DNA of 64,000 nucleotides from Arthrobacter sp. ERGS1:01 (GTDB lineage Bacteria; Actinomycetota; Actinomycetes; Actinomycetales; Micrococcaceae), in the NCBI RefSeq assembly GCF_001281315.1, contig NZ_CP012477.1:682001-746000 (forward strand), in the 5' to 3' direction. A model generated the notes under the pieces. That model was given only the letters and a program-made list of their open reading frames with translations, searched no databases and had not been told where the DNA came from. Positions 1-9,105 of this stretch are shown in pieces. Position 1 is the stretch's first letter. Each line of letters opens with the position of its first letter. Both the position numbers and the translations under genes were made by a program.

Positions 1-17
1 CCATTAGAATCACGCAG

Positions 18-278
18 ATGGACATGGCCCCGGGCTGGGACGAAACTCCGCCGCGGACAGCCCTTGATGACCATTGGCGGAATCGTCTCTGTGAGTTGGC
101 GGTGTTCGTCGCCGAGACTGGACAGATGCCCGGCTATAAGAAGTTCAGCGGGGAGCATGAGCATGTCTTGGGCGTTTGGCTTCACACCCAACATCAAGCC
201 CGCGCTGAGGGGCGGTTATTGGCGTGGCGTCTCGAGGCACTCGATGCGTCCTTCTCCGGCTGGCGCAGTAGAGAGTAG
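18..278 (+). CDS. Small helicase-associated (HA) domain protein, possibly N-terminally incomplete
   Basis: The 86-residue product has the spacing of the helicase-associated domain: a tryptophan near residue 20, a conserved aromatic and glycine-proline pair (ETGQMPGYKKF), then LGVWLHTQHQAR. These domains occur as tandem repeats behind DEAD-like helicases and, in Arthrobacter-type genomes and plasmids, as short stand-alone proteins that probably bind nucleic acid. The frame stays open upstream to the window edge, so the real start may lie outside and this could be the last domain of a longer protein. The family call is fairly firm; the function is inferred. Confidence 0.55.
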   Translation: MDMAPGWDETPPRTALDDHWRNRLCELAVFVAETGQMPGYKKFSGEHEHVLGVWLHTQHQARAEGRLLAWRLEALDASFSGWRSRE

Positions 279-408
279 CTGGCGCCGCTATAGCGCACCT
301 GTTGTATGGTCTCGGTAACAGCCTTGGGGGTACGAGACTTTGATTAGTAAGAGATTGGTGGGATATCAAACACGCAGGTTTATGCGGCACGTTAGTTCCA
401 ATTTTCGC

Positions 409-1467
409 CTACGCCATCCCCATTCCTTCGATCCGGGGCTCGCGGCTCATGGGCGGCTGGTAGGCAGAGTTCTTGTTCATGGCCCAGGGTGCAAGGATGC
501 CGGCGCCGACCATTTGGTCGCTGAGTTGGGCAAGTCGATAGTTGGGGTCGGCTTCCAGCGCGTGCTGGAAGCATTGGTGGGCACGGGATCCTTTTCCTTC
601 CCACCACTGGATGATCCCAAGACTGGTAAGTACGGGGGCAGCGTCAGTTCCACCGGCGCGGGTGTATAGATGGAGCAGAACCTCCTGGGCGCGGTCGACG
701 CGCTGCCAGTGAGGCGGACGTTTGGTTTGGCCGAGCAGCAAGTCGCCAAGGCTGTCCTCCAATCCAGGAATGTCGGCCAAGAGTCGGTCACGCACGGCGA
801 TGAATTTGAAGTCTGCCAGCAACTCTGCGGATTGTGCATCCGTTGGCAGGGTGGCACCATCGATCACTCCAGCCCACAAGATTCGCGCCTCGGTGGTGGC
901 ATCCCGCGGAGACATGGCCTCGATGCGGAGGCAGTTTTTGAACACCTCTTCGCTCAGGTCCCGCCGAGCCAGAATGGGGATGCGGATTCCTGGGCCGGGC
1001 TCAATGCTGGAACCGCGAAACACCAGTTCCGCGTTGAGCTCGCTCGTCTTGATAGTTTCCAGGGGAGTGCGCGCCAGCGGATCAGGAACAATCTGGAAGT
1101 AGTTGGTGAATGAGGTCTCGCTGATGATCCAGCCGTCGCGGACTTTGATGTTGTGCTGTGACAGCTCCCCGGCCAGGATTCCAATGACGCCTTCATACGG
1201 ATGTTCATCCATCGCTTCCCACGGGGCAGGCGTGAAGATTCCAAAAACGACGCCGGTTGCCTCACGGTCGCTGGCAATGCACTTGACGACGTCATGCACA
1301 TACCTTGCGGTGTCCGCTCCCTCTTTGGGAAGTCCCACCCGAAGAGTCGAGCCAATCCGGCGGCCGTCCAGGGTAAGGCAGACCAGGCTTTCCTTTGGCC
1401 AATATCCGAGGGTATGCCCCATGAGGCTGATGAAGTCTTCCGGGGTCTTGATGCCGAGCCGTTCCAC
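409..1467 (-). CDS. DUF4192 domain-containing protein
   Basis: A protein of about 352 residues whose N-terminus (DFISLMGHTLGYWPKESLVC) matches the start of the actinobacterial DUF4192 family. It continues with a long alpha/beta body and a C-terminal stretch rich in tryptophan and alanine helices (IIQWWEGKGSRAHQCFQHAL, TPR-like) that is common in this family. I chose the GTG at 1467 because GGAGG lies four bases upstream; a TTG six codons further out is possible. The family is widespread in Actinobacteria and its molecular role is unknown. It stands alone, just downstream of the MpaB/ImmA/membrane trio on the same strand, and about 90 bases separate it from that trio. Confidence 0.8.
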   Translation of the reverse strand: MERLGIKTPEDFISLMGHTLGYWPKESLVCLTLDGRRIGSTLRVGLPKEGADTARYVHDVVKCIASDREATGVVFGIFTPAPWEAMDEHPYEGVIGILAGELSQHNIKVRDGWIISETSFTNYFQIVPDPLARTPLETIKTSELNAELVFRGSSIEPGPGIRIPILARRDLSEEVFKNCLRIEAMSPRDATTEARILWAGVIDGATLPTDAQSAELLADFKFIAVRDRLLADIPGLEDSLGDLLLGQTKRPPHWQRVDRAQEVLLHLYTRAGGTDAAPVLTSLGIIQWWEGKGSRAHQCFQHALEADPNYRLAQLSDQMVGAGILAPWAMNKNSAYQPPMSREPRIEGMGMA

Positions 1468-1558
1468 AATTCCTCCGACCAATCACGGGTCATGAGCCGA
1501 AGCTCCTGTCACCAGTTCATGGGCCGGAGGAGGTAAAACGACGTCGGGTCAGCTGGGT

Positions 1559-2536
1559 TCAGCGGCCAATCAGTGTATCTTCAATGTGACTGACCAACGC
1601 CAATGATTTAGGTCTGAGGGGGCGTTCTGGCCGCTTGAATTCACAGTCCCTGACTTCGATCACTCTGCGGTGCAATCGCCTCACAGGCTTGACCGCCAGG
1701 AAGTCAAGAAGTGAAATCTCGTTGGGGTTGAGGACGACATCGCTGGTCCCAGTGGTTACCTGCCGCCAGGTGGTGTGAATCTCAATCAAGAGCAACCGTG
1801 CTTGTAAATCTCGCAGAAGATGCTTGACCGGACGGCCCAACCGTGGGAGGACAATGCCAATGCCGACTAGCACGACGGCGGACGTCTCCGCCACACCATT
1901 GAGCGAGTTCAAGAAGGATAGGGGGTCGTTGCCGCTGTCGTGCGCGGCCATGACCATCCCAGAAAGTAGCCGATCCACGAGCGTGAGGCAAAATGCTGCG
2001 ATCCCCAGACCGATTAGCCAGAATCCCAGGCGAAAAGTTACCGCATGCAACGAAGCGGTGTGACGATGCAGGATAAACGTGATGTCGAGGCACGCCCAAA
2101 GGATGAACAAGGATCCGGTCCAGAGAAACACCTGCATGCCGAACTGGTCACCGTAGGTGACTGGCAAGTTCTGATCGGTGCGGTCCACACGGCTTGTGAG
2201 AAAACCGACGGTGACTGCTATCCCGGCCACCGTCATTGCCGAGTTTCCAATTGCAAGTTGGTGTCGCCGTCGTACGTTATCGGTAAGAGCAGCCAGCATA
2301 ATGGCCGCGCGGAACTGCCAAAACCCGGTCAACAGAAACAGCAGCAGGACGAGGCCGACGGTGTTGTGCCCGCCCAGCACAGGATCCACCGCGTAGTAGA
2401 CCGGGGCCAAGTGAAGTGTGCAGGCCGCTGCCGCAAAGACTGTGGCGCGGAACAGATGGGAGCGGCGGGGGTCGACGATGGCCGTGAGTCGGACGATGGC
2501 CATGGCCCACAGTGTCAGCGCTGGTACAAGGAGCAT
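1559..2536 (-). CDS. MAB_1171c-type integral membrane protein (DUF6545-like C-terminus)
   Basis: A 325-residue membrane protein. I count about seven hydrophobic segments in residues 1-250 (for example LVLLLFLLTGFWQF and VFLWTGSLFILWACLDITFI), then a soluble tail of about 85 residues. This matches the family annotated after Mycobacterium abscessus MAB_1171c as a putative transporter; its substrate is unknown. The ATG overlaps the TGA of the upstream ImmA-type peptidase gene (TGATG), so the two are translationally coupled. In Actinobacteria this family often sits next to ImmA/IrrE peptidases, so it probably acts with that protein as a regulatory or stress module rather than as a metabolic transporter (inference). 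Confidence 0.75.
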   Translation of the reverse strand: MLLVPALTLWAMAIVRLTAIVDPRRSHLFRATVFAAAACTLHLAPVYYAVDPVLGGHNTVGLVLLLFLLTGFWQFRAAIMLAALTDNVRRRHQLAIGNSAMTVAGIAVTVGFLTSRVDRTDQNLPVTYGDQFGMQVFLWTGSLFILWACLDITFILHRHTASLHAVTFRLGFWLIGLGIAAFCLTLVDRLLSGMVMAAHDSGNDPLSFLNSLNGVAETSAVVLVGIGIVLPRLGRPVKHLLRDLQARLLLIEIHTTWRQVTTGTSDVVLNPNEISLLDFLAVKPVRRLHRRVIEVRDCEFKRPERPLRPKSLALVSHIEDTLIGR

Positions 2537-3015
2537 CAGCCGAAGGCTTCCTGGAGTCCACCGGGTTCGTCAGGGTTCTTGCGGCCATTGCTACTGATGC
2601 GGTCAGCGAGAAGATCGGCCAGGATCTCGGCAGTTTGCTCTGCATCGTCGCTGAGGCTCTTCCGGCCCAAGAGTTTCCGCGGTTGGGTGGGGAAGGATCT
2701 GCTGAATTCGCCAATAGTGATGCCCGCCGCAGTGTGCTCGTGGCCCAGAAGCAGGTGGCTGAATTCGTGGAGAATGCTCTGCTGCCGGTGCAAGGGCGAG
2801 AGCTTCGGGGCGTAGTAGAGCAACTTCACGTCGTCGTCGCAGTCGGCAGTCAGAGCGGACAGATCGTGCTGCTCGATGTCCATTGCCGAGACGATGATGG
2901 TAATGCCTAGCAGCGCCTCGACGGCATTCTGGATCGATTCCAGCGAGGCTTCACCATCGAGGATTAGGGCCTTGTTGGCGCGGGCGGCAGCTCGGCGGGC
3001 GTCACGATGGCTCAT
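2536..3015 (-). CDS. ImmA/IrrE-family metallopeptidase-like protein
   Basis: The central motif HEFSHLLLGH contains the HExxH zinc site with a following histidine, the signature of ImmA/IrrE (COG2856) peptidases, which cleave Xre-type repressors or DdrO. I chose the ATG at 3015 (MSHRDARRAAARAN) because a longer start at 3114 would overlap the upstream MpaB gene by over 100 bases; with 3015 the overlap is 14 bases. The product is about 159 residues, typical of stand-alone actinobacterial members. It overlaps the downstream membrane gene as well, so the three genes form one transcript. No Xre repressor target is encoded beside it, which leaves the substrate open. Confidence 0.75.
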   Translation of the reverse strand: MSHRDARRAAARANKALILDGEASLESIQNAVEALLGITIIVSAMDIEQHDLSALTADCDDDVKLLYYAPKLSPLHRQQSILHEFSHLLLGHEHTAAGITIGEFSRSFPTQPRKLLGRKSLSDDAEQTAEILADLLADRISSNGRKNPDEPGGLQEAFG

Positions 3016-3895
3016 GATTCGATTGGCTTGCTGGGGACATGATGTTTTCCGGTCCGATGTCATCGAGGCGGTATCCGTTGGGGTAGAGACTGGAGCCCGC
3101 CTCGCCTGGGACAAAATGTGGCTTGCTGCTGAGTGGGCGACGGCGGTGGATTGCGTTGCGTGCCTTCAACACCGTTTTGAGGGTCGCTTTGCTCAGCTGT
3201 GTTGTGCGGGGGAGGCCGAGCGCGTCAGTGAGGCGATCGTCGTCGAACATTGCCGTGAGCATGGTCTTCGCAAGTGGCCGGGCGGGTGCGGGAAGTCTAG
3301 ATTTGAGGACTTGCACGGTGCTGTCCATCAGCTCGGCGCCGCCGGGGGAGTGAGCGATGTTTTCGCGCTCGTAGTCGTCGAAGAACCGTTCCGCTTCGGC
3401 GAACGTCGAGGGGATAGTTCCTATGTTCATGCGCGAGCCAAGTTCTCGGTAGAAACGTGTTGCTGCCGATTCTTCCGTAGGCGTTGGGACTCTCCAACCG
3501 TGTGCCCGGGCCCACCGGATGGGGACGACGAGAAGTGTGAGTAGGACGTAGAGAAAGTCGTCTTGGCTGCCAGGGACGTGGCGGTGGACGTGGTTGAGCA
3601 GGCGGGTCATGTGGCGACCGCGTTCGCTGTCCAGTCCGTTGCAGATAAGCTCGTAGGTCACGATGGCCGTGTCATAAGAGCGTTTAACGGGGCGCTGAAT
3701 GATTTCACCGTTGAGTTGCAATGTTGCCGCAATGCTGGGGACAGCGAAGTTGCGGTAGTAAGCGAGGAAAAAGCCGAGCTCGATGTCGGCGGCGAGGTCG
3801 TAGAGGACCATCTGGCGGTAGGTGGTTTCCCAATCTTCGGGGTTCGCGACCGTTTGCCGGCGGGCAGACTCGGCAAGGCTGCGGTTTATGCGCAA
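3002..3895 (-). CDS. MpaB-family oxygenase-like protein (DUF2236/latex-clearing fold)
   Basis: The 297-residue protein is helical and carries the conserved segments of the oxygenase MpaB family, including YYRNFAVPSIAATL and KRSYDTAIVTYE near the N-terminus and an AHGWRVP block in the middle. The family includes rubber oxygenase Lcp and the mycophenolic-acid enzyme MpaB', which bind haem or metal, but small actinobacterial members have no proven substrate. It is the first gene of a tight three-gene set with an ImmA-type peptidase and a MAB_1171c-type membrane protein. The promoter should lie in the gene-free stretch upstream. The family assignment rests on motif recognition; catalytic activity is not shown. 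Confidence 0.65.
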   Translation of the reverse strand: MRINRSLAESARRQTVANPEDWETTYRQMVLYDLAADIELGFFLAYYRNFAVPSIAATLQLNGEIIQRPVKRSYDTAIVTYELICNGLDSERGRHMTRLLNHVHRHVPGSQDDFLYVLLTLLVVPIRWARAHGWRVPTPTEESAATRFYRELGSRMNIGTIPSTFAEAERFFDDYERENIAHSPGGAELMDSTVQVLKSRLPAPARPLAKTMLTAMFDDDRLTDALGLPRTTQLSKATLKTVLKARNAIHRRRPLSSKPHFVPGEAGSSLYPNGYRLDDIGPENIMSPASQSNHEPS

Positions 3896-4344
3896 TGAAG
3901 ACCTCCCGTCCCAGCGCCAACGGCCATTGTGCCGAGGTCGGCGCGTCGAAATGTACCCACTCCATCGTAGATCCGTCCTCGGCTAGAGACCAGATGTTGA
4001 AGGGGCGGTTGCATATGTGTAGGACTGCTCAGGGTTACGTCACCGCGTCAACAAAACTCGGGGCAGACCCCTGGACCATCGCCCTTGAGTGGGCGACCTG
4101 GTAAAACTCCAGCGCCTCAGCCACGGGCGTGGCCGCCGCCACGGCGGCGTCCACTAATGTTTGGTTGCCGTCCTGGCCGGTGTCTGAACCGCGGACGTTC
4201 CGCTTTTACGGCTAAACGATCCCGCAGAGATCCCTAGCTGTGGCGGACGCTGCCGGGGGTATTCTCGAGTGCATTTTCCGTCTGAATTGAAATGCCAGGG
4301 ACGTTACGGGCTCTTCTTTGCTTGACGCCGAAGCATCCTACGCT
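3896..4344. other. Gene-free stretch upstream of the MpaB operon
   Basis: No frame here has a convincing start, ribosome site and family match. The right part must hold the transcription end of the nucleoside operon arriving from the right, and the left part the promoter of the MpaB operon. I see no strong hairpin. Confidence 0.4.
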
Positions 4345-4575
4345 TTAGGCGCGGCCGGGTTCATACCGCCGTTCAAGGGTCTGCCCGTAGGGGACTTCGC
4401 AGCTGACATGAACCGTGTAGGTGTGGTGGTTGTGCCGGGTGACCAGGATGCCGCACTGACGGTCCACCATAGCGCGGGCGCGGGCGATGGCCTCGGCGGT
4501 GTTGAGATCATTTTCGAGGGTGTTCGGGTCGTGGGCGGTGATTTCCATTACTAGGTCGGCATGGTGCTTGATCAT
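4345..4575 (-). CDS. Hypothetical protein, end of nucleoside operon
   Basis: A 76-residue acidic and histidine-containing protein (MIKHHADLVMEITAHDPNTL) of unknown family. I chose the second ATG at 4575 because GGAG precedes it at good spacing; the ATG at 4587 lacks a site. It lies about 135 bases downstream of the ribokinase gene on the same strand, so it may be the last gene of that transcript. The even codon use and a clear site support a real gene; no function can be read from the sequence. Confidence 0.5.
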   Translation of the reverse strand: MIKHHADLVMEITAHDPNTLENDLNTAEAIARARAMVDRQCGILVTRHNHHTYTVHVSCEVPYGQTLERRYEPGRA

Positions 4576-4710
4576 CGTGGTCTCCATTGGGCTGTGCTGG
4601 TGGACGCGTAGGCGTCGGGATGGCGGCGGCTGCCGGTAGTGCCTAGAGGGTTCAGAGGGATTCGGTGCCTGTCTGTCGTGAGCTTGTTGGTGTCTTGGTG
4701 TGGAGGCGTA

Positions 4711-5670
4711 TTAACATTTTTCTGTTTGCCGGTTCCCGTTCAAGAACGGCTGAAGCTCCTGCCAGGTGGGGTAAGAGGATTGGGCGCCGTGTCGAGTTGC
4801 GGCGACTGCGGCGACATGGGTTGCCTTTTTGGCGGCACGGGCGGTACTTTGGCCGGCGGCAATTTCTGTCGCGAGTGCTCCCGTGAAGGCGTCTCCGCAG
4901 CCGATGGTATCGACGGCAGCGACTGACGGTGCGGGCACGTGTGTAATGGGGGTTGTCGGGTCGGTCGCGTTGGAGTCAAATATCACCGCACCGGCCGATC
5001 CGAGGGTGACAATCGTCTGGGATGCTCCAAGATGGGATAGGGCGGCTAGGACTTGCTCTGCGGTATCGGGATGGTAGGGGAATCCGAGAAGGGATTCGAG
5101 CTCGCCTTCGTTGAGGAGGAGGATGTCTGCTAGCCGGATGAGTTCGGGCCCGATCTGCTCGAAGGGTGAGAGGTTGAGGATGGTGGTGGCTCCTCCTGCA
5201 TGGGCCAGCCGGGCGGCGGCGAGAACCGTGGAAACGGGAACTTCAAGGGCCAGGCATACAACGCGGGCCGCGCGGAGGATGGTGGCGTTGGCCGACACTA
5301 GGGTCTCGGTGGTGTGCGCGTTGGCTCCGGGGGAGACGACGATGGTGTTTTCCGCGTTCCGGTCGACCGTGATCATTGCAGTGCCTGTGGGTGCCAGATA
5401 AGTTCGGGCAATGCCGTTTACGTCGACGCCGGCTTGTCGGAGGTTCTCGAGGAGCATGTCGCCGTTGCTGTCCATGCCGACTGTACCGAATATGGCGACG
5501 TTGGCTCCGAGTAGGGAGGCGCACACGGCCTGATTCGCGCTCTTACCGCCGGGACGGAGACTGCTGTCGCCTCCGGTTATTGTTTCTCCCGGTTCGGGGA
5601 AGGTTTCGACGTTGACGGATATGTCTGCATTCAGGGAACCGAGCATCACCAGCAGGTGGGAAGAAATCAT
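4711..5670 (-). CDS. rbsK: Ribokinase (PfkB family)
   Basis: A 319-residue PfkB-family sugar kinase. The N-terminus has the substrate-binding GSLNADI and RPGGKSANQAVCASLLG blocks of ribokinases, and the C-terminal part has DTIGCGDAFTGAL, whose last aspartate is the catalytic base and whose glycines form the anion hole. It phosphorylates D-ribose at O5 with ATP in the cytosol. Its ATG overlaps the TGA of the nucleoside hydrolase gene (ATGA), so it would convert the ribose released by that enzyme to ribose 5-phosphate. Length and motifs are complete. A related kinase for another pentose is possible, but the context favours ribose. Confidence 0.88.
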   Translation of the reverse strand: MISSHLLVMLGSLNADISVNVETFPEPGETITGGDSSLRPGGKSANQAVCASLLGANVAIFGTVGMDSNGDMLLENLRQAGVDVNGIARTYLAPTGTAMITVDRNAENTIVVSPGANAHTTETLVSANATILRAARVVCLALEVPVSTVLAAARLAHAGGATTILNLSPFEQIGPELIRLADILLLNEGELESLLGFPYHPDTAEQVLAALSHLGASQTIVTLGSAGAVIFDSNATDPTTPITHVPAPSVAAVDTIGCGDAFTGALATEIAAGQSTARAAKKATHVAAVAATRHGAQSSYPTWQELQPFLNGNRQTEKC

Positions 5671-6638
5671 GGTTGAGCCTGTTCTTTGAAAAGTACGGTG
5701 TCCATGAAGAGCTTGGCGTAGCGTTCGGCGTCGACGTCGATGGCTACCTGGATCGTGCTCATTGAACGGGCTTGTTGGTGATGGAAGTCTTCACCCTCCG
5801 TCGTCCTGCGATCGACCTGGGTTTGCCCCCGGCTTGGCCCGGACGACAAGTCCACGAGCGCAGGCACCGTCTCGAGATCGAGGGCCTTCGGATCAACGAG
5901 TGCGCAGACGGCTCCAGCATCGCCGATGAGTCCCTCGTAGGCGGTCGGCCGGCCTTCGGCGTCACGAATGCTATAGCTGAGCAGGGTGCCAATGAAGCCC
6001 TCGAGGGGTCGTCCCGAGGCCACCATAGCCAGGGCACGGGTTTCGGGGATCGTGACCTGCATGAAGACGTCCAAGCCGTACATCAGTGTGGGGATTCCCG
6101 ATTGAAGCACGATGTGGGCGGCTTCCGGGTCGTGCCAGATATTGAACTCAGCGACAGGGGTGGCATTTCCCGTGCCGATCGACCCGCCCATGAAGATGAC
6201 GCGTCCGATCTTGTCCGCAAGGTGCGGGTACATGGTTAGCAGCACGGCGAGGTTTGTTTGAGGTGCCAGGCAGACGATGGTTATCGGGTCGGCTGAGGCG
6301 GTGAGGGTTTGACGAAGCCACTCGACGGCGTGTGTCCTTTCGACGGTGCGGGCCGACGGCGGCAAGGCAGTGCCTGCCAATCCGTCGTCGCCGTGGACGT
6401 GACTGGCGTTGCGGGCTGGCTCGATGAGCGGCTTCATCGCCCCCGCAGCGACCGGGACGGGCCCGGCTTGGGCCATGTCCAGTACGGCCAGGGTGTTGGC
6501 GACGACCTGGTCCAGGGCTGCGTTGCCGGCAACACAGGTGATTCCGCGCAGATCGATGTCGGGGTGCTTGACGGCGAAGAGGATGGCAAGGGCGTCGTCG
6601 ATTCCGGTGTCGACGTCAAGAATTACGGGGATGGGCAT
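5667..6638 (-). CDS. Inosine-uridine-type nucleoside hydrolase
   Basis: A 323-residue nucleoside N-ribohydrolase. The N-terminal DVDTGIDDALAIL is the calcium-binding signature (DxDxGxDDA) that positions water for hydrolysis of the N-glycosidic bond, giving base plus ribose. NIWHDPEAA in the middle and a late DVDAERYAKLF segment also match the family. It overlaps ribokinase by four bases and follows the GntR gene by about 80 bases, so uptake, cleavage and ribose phosphorylation are co-transcribed. Base specificity cannot be told from the sequence; the nearby purine-type deaminase remnant hints at purine nucleosides. Confidence 0.87.
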   Translation of the reverse strand: MPIPVILDVDTGIDDALAILFAVKHPDIDLRGITCVAGNAALDQVVANTLAVLDMAQAGPVPVAAGAMKPLIEPARNASHVHGDDGLAGTALPPSARTVERTHAVEWLRQTLTASADPITIVCLAPQTNLAVLLTMYPHLADKIGRVIFMGGSIGTGNATPVAEFNIWHDPEAAHIVLQSGIPTLMYGLDVFMQVTIPETRALAMVASGRPLEGFIGTLLSYSIRDAEGRPTAYEGLIGDAGAVCALVDPKALDLETVPALVDLSSGPSRGQTQVDRRTTEGEDFHHQQARSMSTIQVAIDVDAERYAKLFMDTVLFKEQAQP

Positions 6639-6719
6639 GGGAATTCTTTCCTAAAGGGCAGGGGCGAGGTCACCGCGGGTACGATGGCCGGCGATTCGGA
6701 GGGTTGGTGAATGTCTGTC

Positions 6720-7454
6720 TTAGAAGGAGAAGGAGCGCTTAATGGTCAGGTCGACGATTCGGCTGTTGAATTGGGCGACGGTAACGACCAGTGGCGTCCC
6801 GTCGTCCGTGTAGCAGGTCTGGCTGATCTGGACCAGGGGTCCGGCGTCGTCGTCTTGTCCTTGCCAAAGTGTGGAATCGGCGGCGGGGATGGCGTCGATT
6901 TTTCCTTCCATCCGAGTCAGAACTTGACCTGTTTGGTCCTTGATTAGTCCGACCATGTCGACGGCGAAATCATTCAGCGGTGAGGGATCCAGGAGGGTCC
7001 CGGCAATGGTCTGGGCCATGAAGTCTTGCATCAGGATGGCGGGAACGTCATCGATGGTAAACGTTCGTGCGATGACCCAGATAGCCGAGCCAACTTTCAG
7101 CCCCAGTGTCGTGGCCAGGTGGTCATCGGCTGTACCAGCCTCGATGGTGCATTGTTTCAGGGCCCCACGGTGGCCGGCGGCACGGATGACGTCTCTGACG
7201 GGGCTGACGTCGGTGACGCTGAAGACCGCCGGGGCATGGGGCTCGCGCACCGTGGTCCCGACACCCCACTTTCGCTCCACGAGCCCTTCGGCTGCGAGCA
7301 GACCGATCGCCTCCCGCAACGTGTTGCGGCTCAGACCGATGCGGCGGGCGAGTTCGGCTTCGGGCGGCAGCCTGTCCCCGGGACGGTACTCAGCCTCGAC
7401 GAGGGTGCGTAGTTCCTCGGCACCCTGTGCGCGCAGTGTTCTCATCATTGCCAT
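6720..7454 (-). CDS. GntR/HutC-type transcriptional regulator
   Basis: A 244-residue regulator. Residues 15-75 form a winged HTH with RPGDRLPPEAELARRIGLSR-type motifs and the recognition segment SRNTLREAIGLLAAEGLVER. Residues 90-240 form a UTRA ligand-binding domain (VIARTFTIDDVPAILMQDF). HutC-subfamily members repress neighbouring catabolic genes until a small ligand binds. It lies between the MFS gene and the nucleoside hydrolase on the same strand, so it most likely controls this operon, the divergent sulfatase, or both. Two perfect palindromes nearby (7506-7521 and 9020-9041) are candidate operators. Confidence 0.85.
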   Translation of the reverse strand: MAMMRTLRAQGAEELRTLVEAEYRPGDRLPPEAELARRIGLSRNTLREAIGLLAAEGLVERKWGVGTTVREPHAPAVFSVTDVSPVRDVIRAAGHRGALKQCTIEAGTADDHLATTLGLKVGSAIWVIARTFTIDDVPAILMQDFMAQTIAGTLLDPSPLNDFAVDMVGLIKDQTGQVLTRMEGKIDAIPAADSTLWQGQDDDAGPLVQISQTCYTDDGTPLVVTVAQFNSRIVDLTIKRSFSF

Positions 7455-7505
7455 CGTCTGATCCTTCTCTTGTGGGCGGGTCCGGAGTCCTGCTGTTATC
7501 CTTCC

Positions 7506-7521
7506 ATCGTGCCGGCACGAT
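7506..7521. promoter_or_regulatory. Perfect 16-bp palindrome upstream of the GntR gene
   Basis: ATCGTGCCGGCACGAT is a perfect 16-base palindrome in the 71-base gap between the MFS stop and the GntR start. There is no following T-run, so a terminator is less likely than a dimeric operator for autoregulation. Which regulator binds it is inference. Confidence 0.45.
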
Positions 7522-7525
7522 CACG

Positions 7526-8977
7526 TCATTGTTGTGCCGCTACGGGCTCCGCGGATGCGGACCCGTCATGGAGGGCGCCGACACCTGTCTTGGGGATCAA
7601 CAGGGCGAACAGGCCTCCGGCGAAGACCAATGCTGCACATGCCCACAGGGCTGCGGTGTAGCCTGCGTGGGTCGGGTGGCCCCCGACCTGCATGCCGGCG
7701 ATGATCCCACCGGTGAGCGCGACGCCCAGGGAGGCTCCAATGCCGAACGCTGCGGTGTTGAATCCGGTGAGGGATCCGGGGGATGCCTTGGAGGAGAGCA
7801 GTACCCCCAACTCGTCCAAGGAAGTGAGGACCATGCCGGTATAGAAGGCTCCGAGGACGATGGCCATTGCGAAGGCGATGGACGGGCTGTGGCTGTTGAA
7901 GGCGAGGACGGCCACTGCGACGATGGTGACGACCATGCCGGCGAGCAAGATGGTGCGCCATCCGATGCGCGGGGCCAACCAGCCGGCGAAGGGTGCGAAG
8001 AGGAATCCGACTGCGGAGACGGGCATCACGTAGAGCAGGGAGGCTGTCACGGCGTTCATGCCGAAGCCTGCCGCAGCGTTTTGTGCCATGAGCGGCAGGA
8101 CGAACCCGGTGGCGGCGAACGCGCCGGCCAGGGTCAGGACGTTGGTGGTCAACACCGGCCATGCTTGGCGTGAACGAAGTTCTTCCGGTGCCATCAGGGG
8201 CGCTGTTGCCCGTCGTTCAACGGTAGGCAGCAGGCACAGCAGCGCCACGCCTCCGAGCAAGCAGATGAGCGATTGCGGACTGGTCCAGCCCCATTTTCCG
8301 CCCTGAGAGAGGGCGACTGAGATGCCGGTCAGGCCGCCGGCGATGACGAGGCAGCCCAGCCAGTCAAGGCGCTGCTTGGCCGCCGTGAAGACCTCCGGCA
8401 CGGCGAAATGGATCGCGGCCGCAGCAATGAGAGTAAAACCGATCATGGTCCAAAAGATTGCCCGGAATCCGAGGCTGTCGACGATGGCGCCGCCGGCCAC
8501 GGATTCAAAGCCGCCCAAACCTGACTTGACGGCAGCTACGACGGCAAGGGCCCGGCTGAAGGTACCCAGGGTGAGGACGTCCTTCAAGATAAGGAAGGCG
8601 AAGGCGAAGACGGCCCCGCAGAGACCGCCGACCGTCCGTCCCACCAGGAACCAGCCGATTGATGGGGCGAGGGCGCAAATGATGTCACCCACAATCAGGA
8701 TGGCCAGGCTTGCCAGCAAGGCACGCTTGCGTCCTGTCCAGTCGCTGATCCGGGTGACAACGATGGCGGAGATGGCTGACATCAGCAAAAACAACGTCTG
8801 GGCCAGACCGACGGTCGCCGTGTCCGTGTGCAGTTCCGAAATGATGAAAGGGTTTGCCGGCGCGATCATGGTGTTGTTGAGCTGGAAGCTGCCAACAGCC
8901 AACAACAGGGCGGTAACCAGCCAGGCAGTTCTAGTTGTTCTCTTCTTTGGTGAAGTGAACGAGGCATCAAGTGCCAT
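7526..8977 (-). CDS. MFS transporter (14-TM type), probable nucleoside importer
   Basis: A membrane protein of about 483 residues with many hydrophobic segments (14-TM DHA2-like length) and the MFS loop motif after TM2 (RISDWTGRKRALLAS). I chose the ATG at 8977 (MALDASFTSPKKR) because TAGGAG lies about six bases upstream; the longer frame to 9040 runs into the promoter region. It is the first gene of a set followed by GntR, nucleoside hydrolase and ribokinase, which suggests uptake of a nucleoside. DHA2-type carriers are more often exporters, so the direction and substrate are inferred from context only. Confidence 0.8.
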   Translation of the reverse strand: MALDASFTSPKKRTTRTAWLVTALLLAVGSFQLNNTMIAPANPFIISELHTDTATVGLAQTLFLLMSAISAIVVTRISDWTGRKRALLASLAILIVGDIICALAPSIGWFLVGRTVGGLCGAVFAFAFLILKDVLTLGTFSRALAVVAAVKSGLGGFESVAGGAIVDSLGFRAIFWTMIGFTLIAAAAIHFAVPEVFTAAKQRLDWLGCLVIAGGLTGISVALSQGGKWGWTSPQSLICLLGGVALLCLLPTVERRATAPLMAPEELRSRQAWPVLTTNVLTLAGAFAATGFVLPLMAQNAAAGFGMNAVTASLLYVMPVSAVGFLFAPFAGWLAPRIGWRTILLAGMVVTIVAVAVLAFNSHSPSIAFAMAIVLGAFYTGMVLTSLDELGVLLSSKASPGSLTGFNTAAFGIGASLGVALTGGIIAGMQVGGHPTHAGYTAALWACAALVFAGGLFALLIPKTGVGALHDGSASAEPVAAQQ

Positions 8978-9019
8978 AACGACTCCTAAAAGTATTGAGG
9001 TGGTAACACCATAACTATC

Positions 9020-9041
9020 GTTGGACATCCAGAGGTCCAAC
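9020..9041. promoter_or_regulatory. Inverted repeat operator candidate between MFS and sulfatase genes
   Basis: Arms GTTGGAC and GTCCAAC flank an 8-base centre in the divergent intergenic region. Position and symmetry fit a dimeric repressor such as the GntR protein encoded two genes away, which could then control both directions. Binding is inferred. Confidence 0.5.
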
Positions 9042-9105
9042 CTTTAGACTATTGAACGTGCTCCACATCACAGATGTCAAGGCCTTCCCGAAAGGATCCG
9101 CAAAA

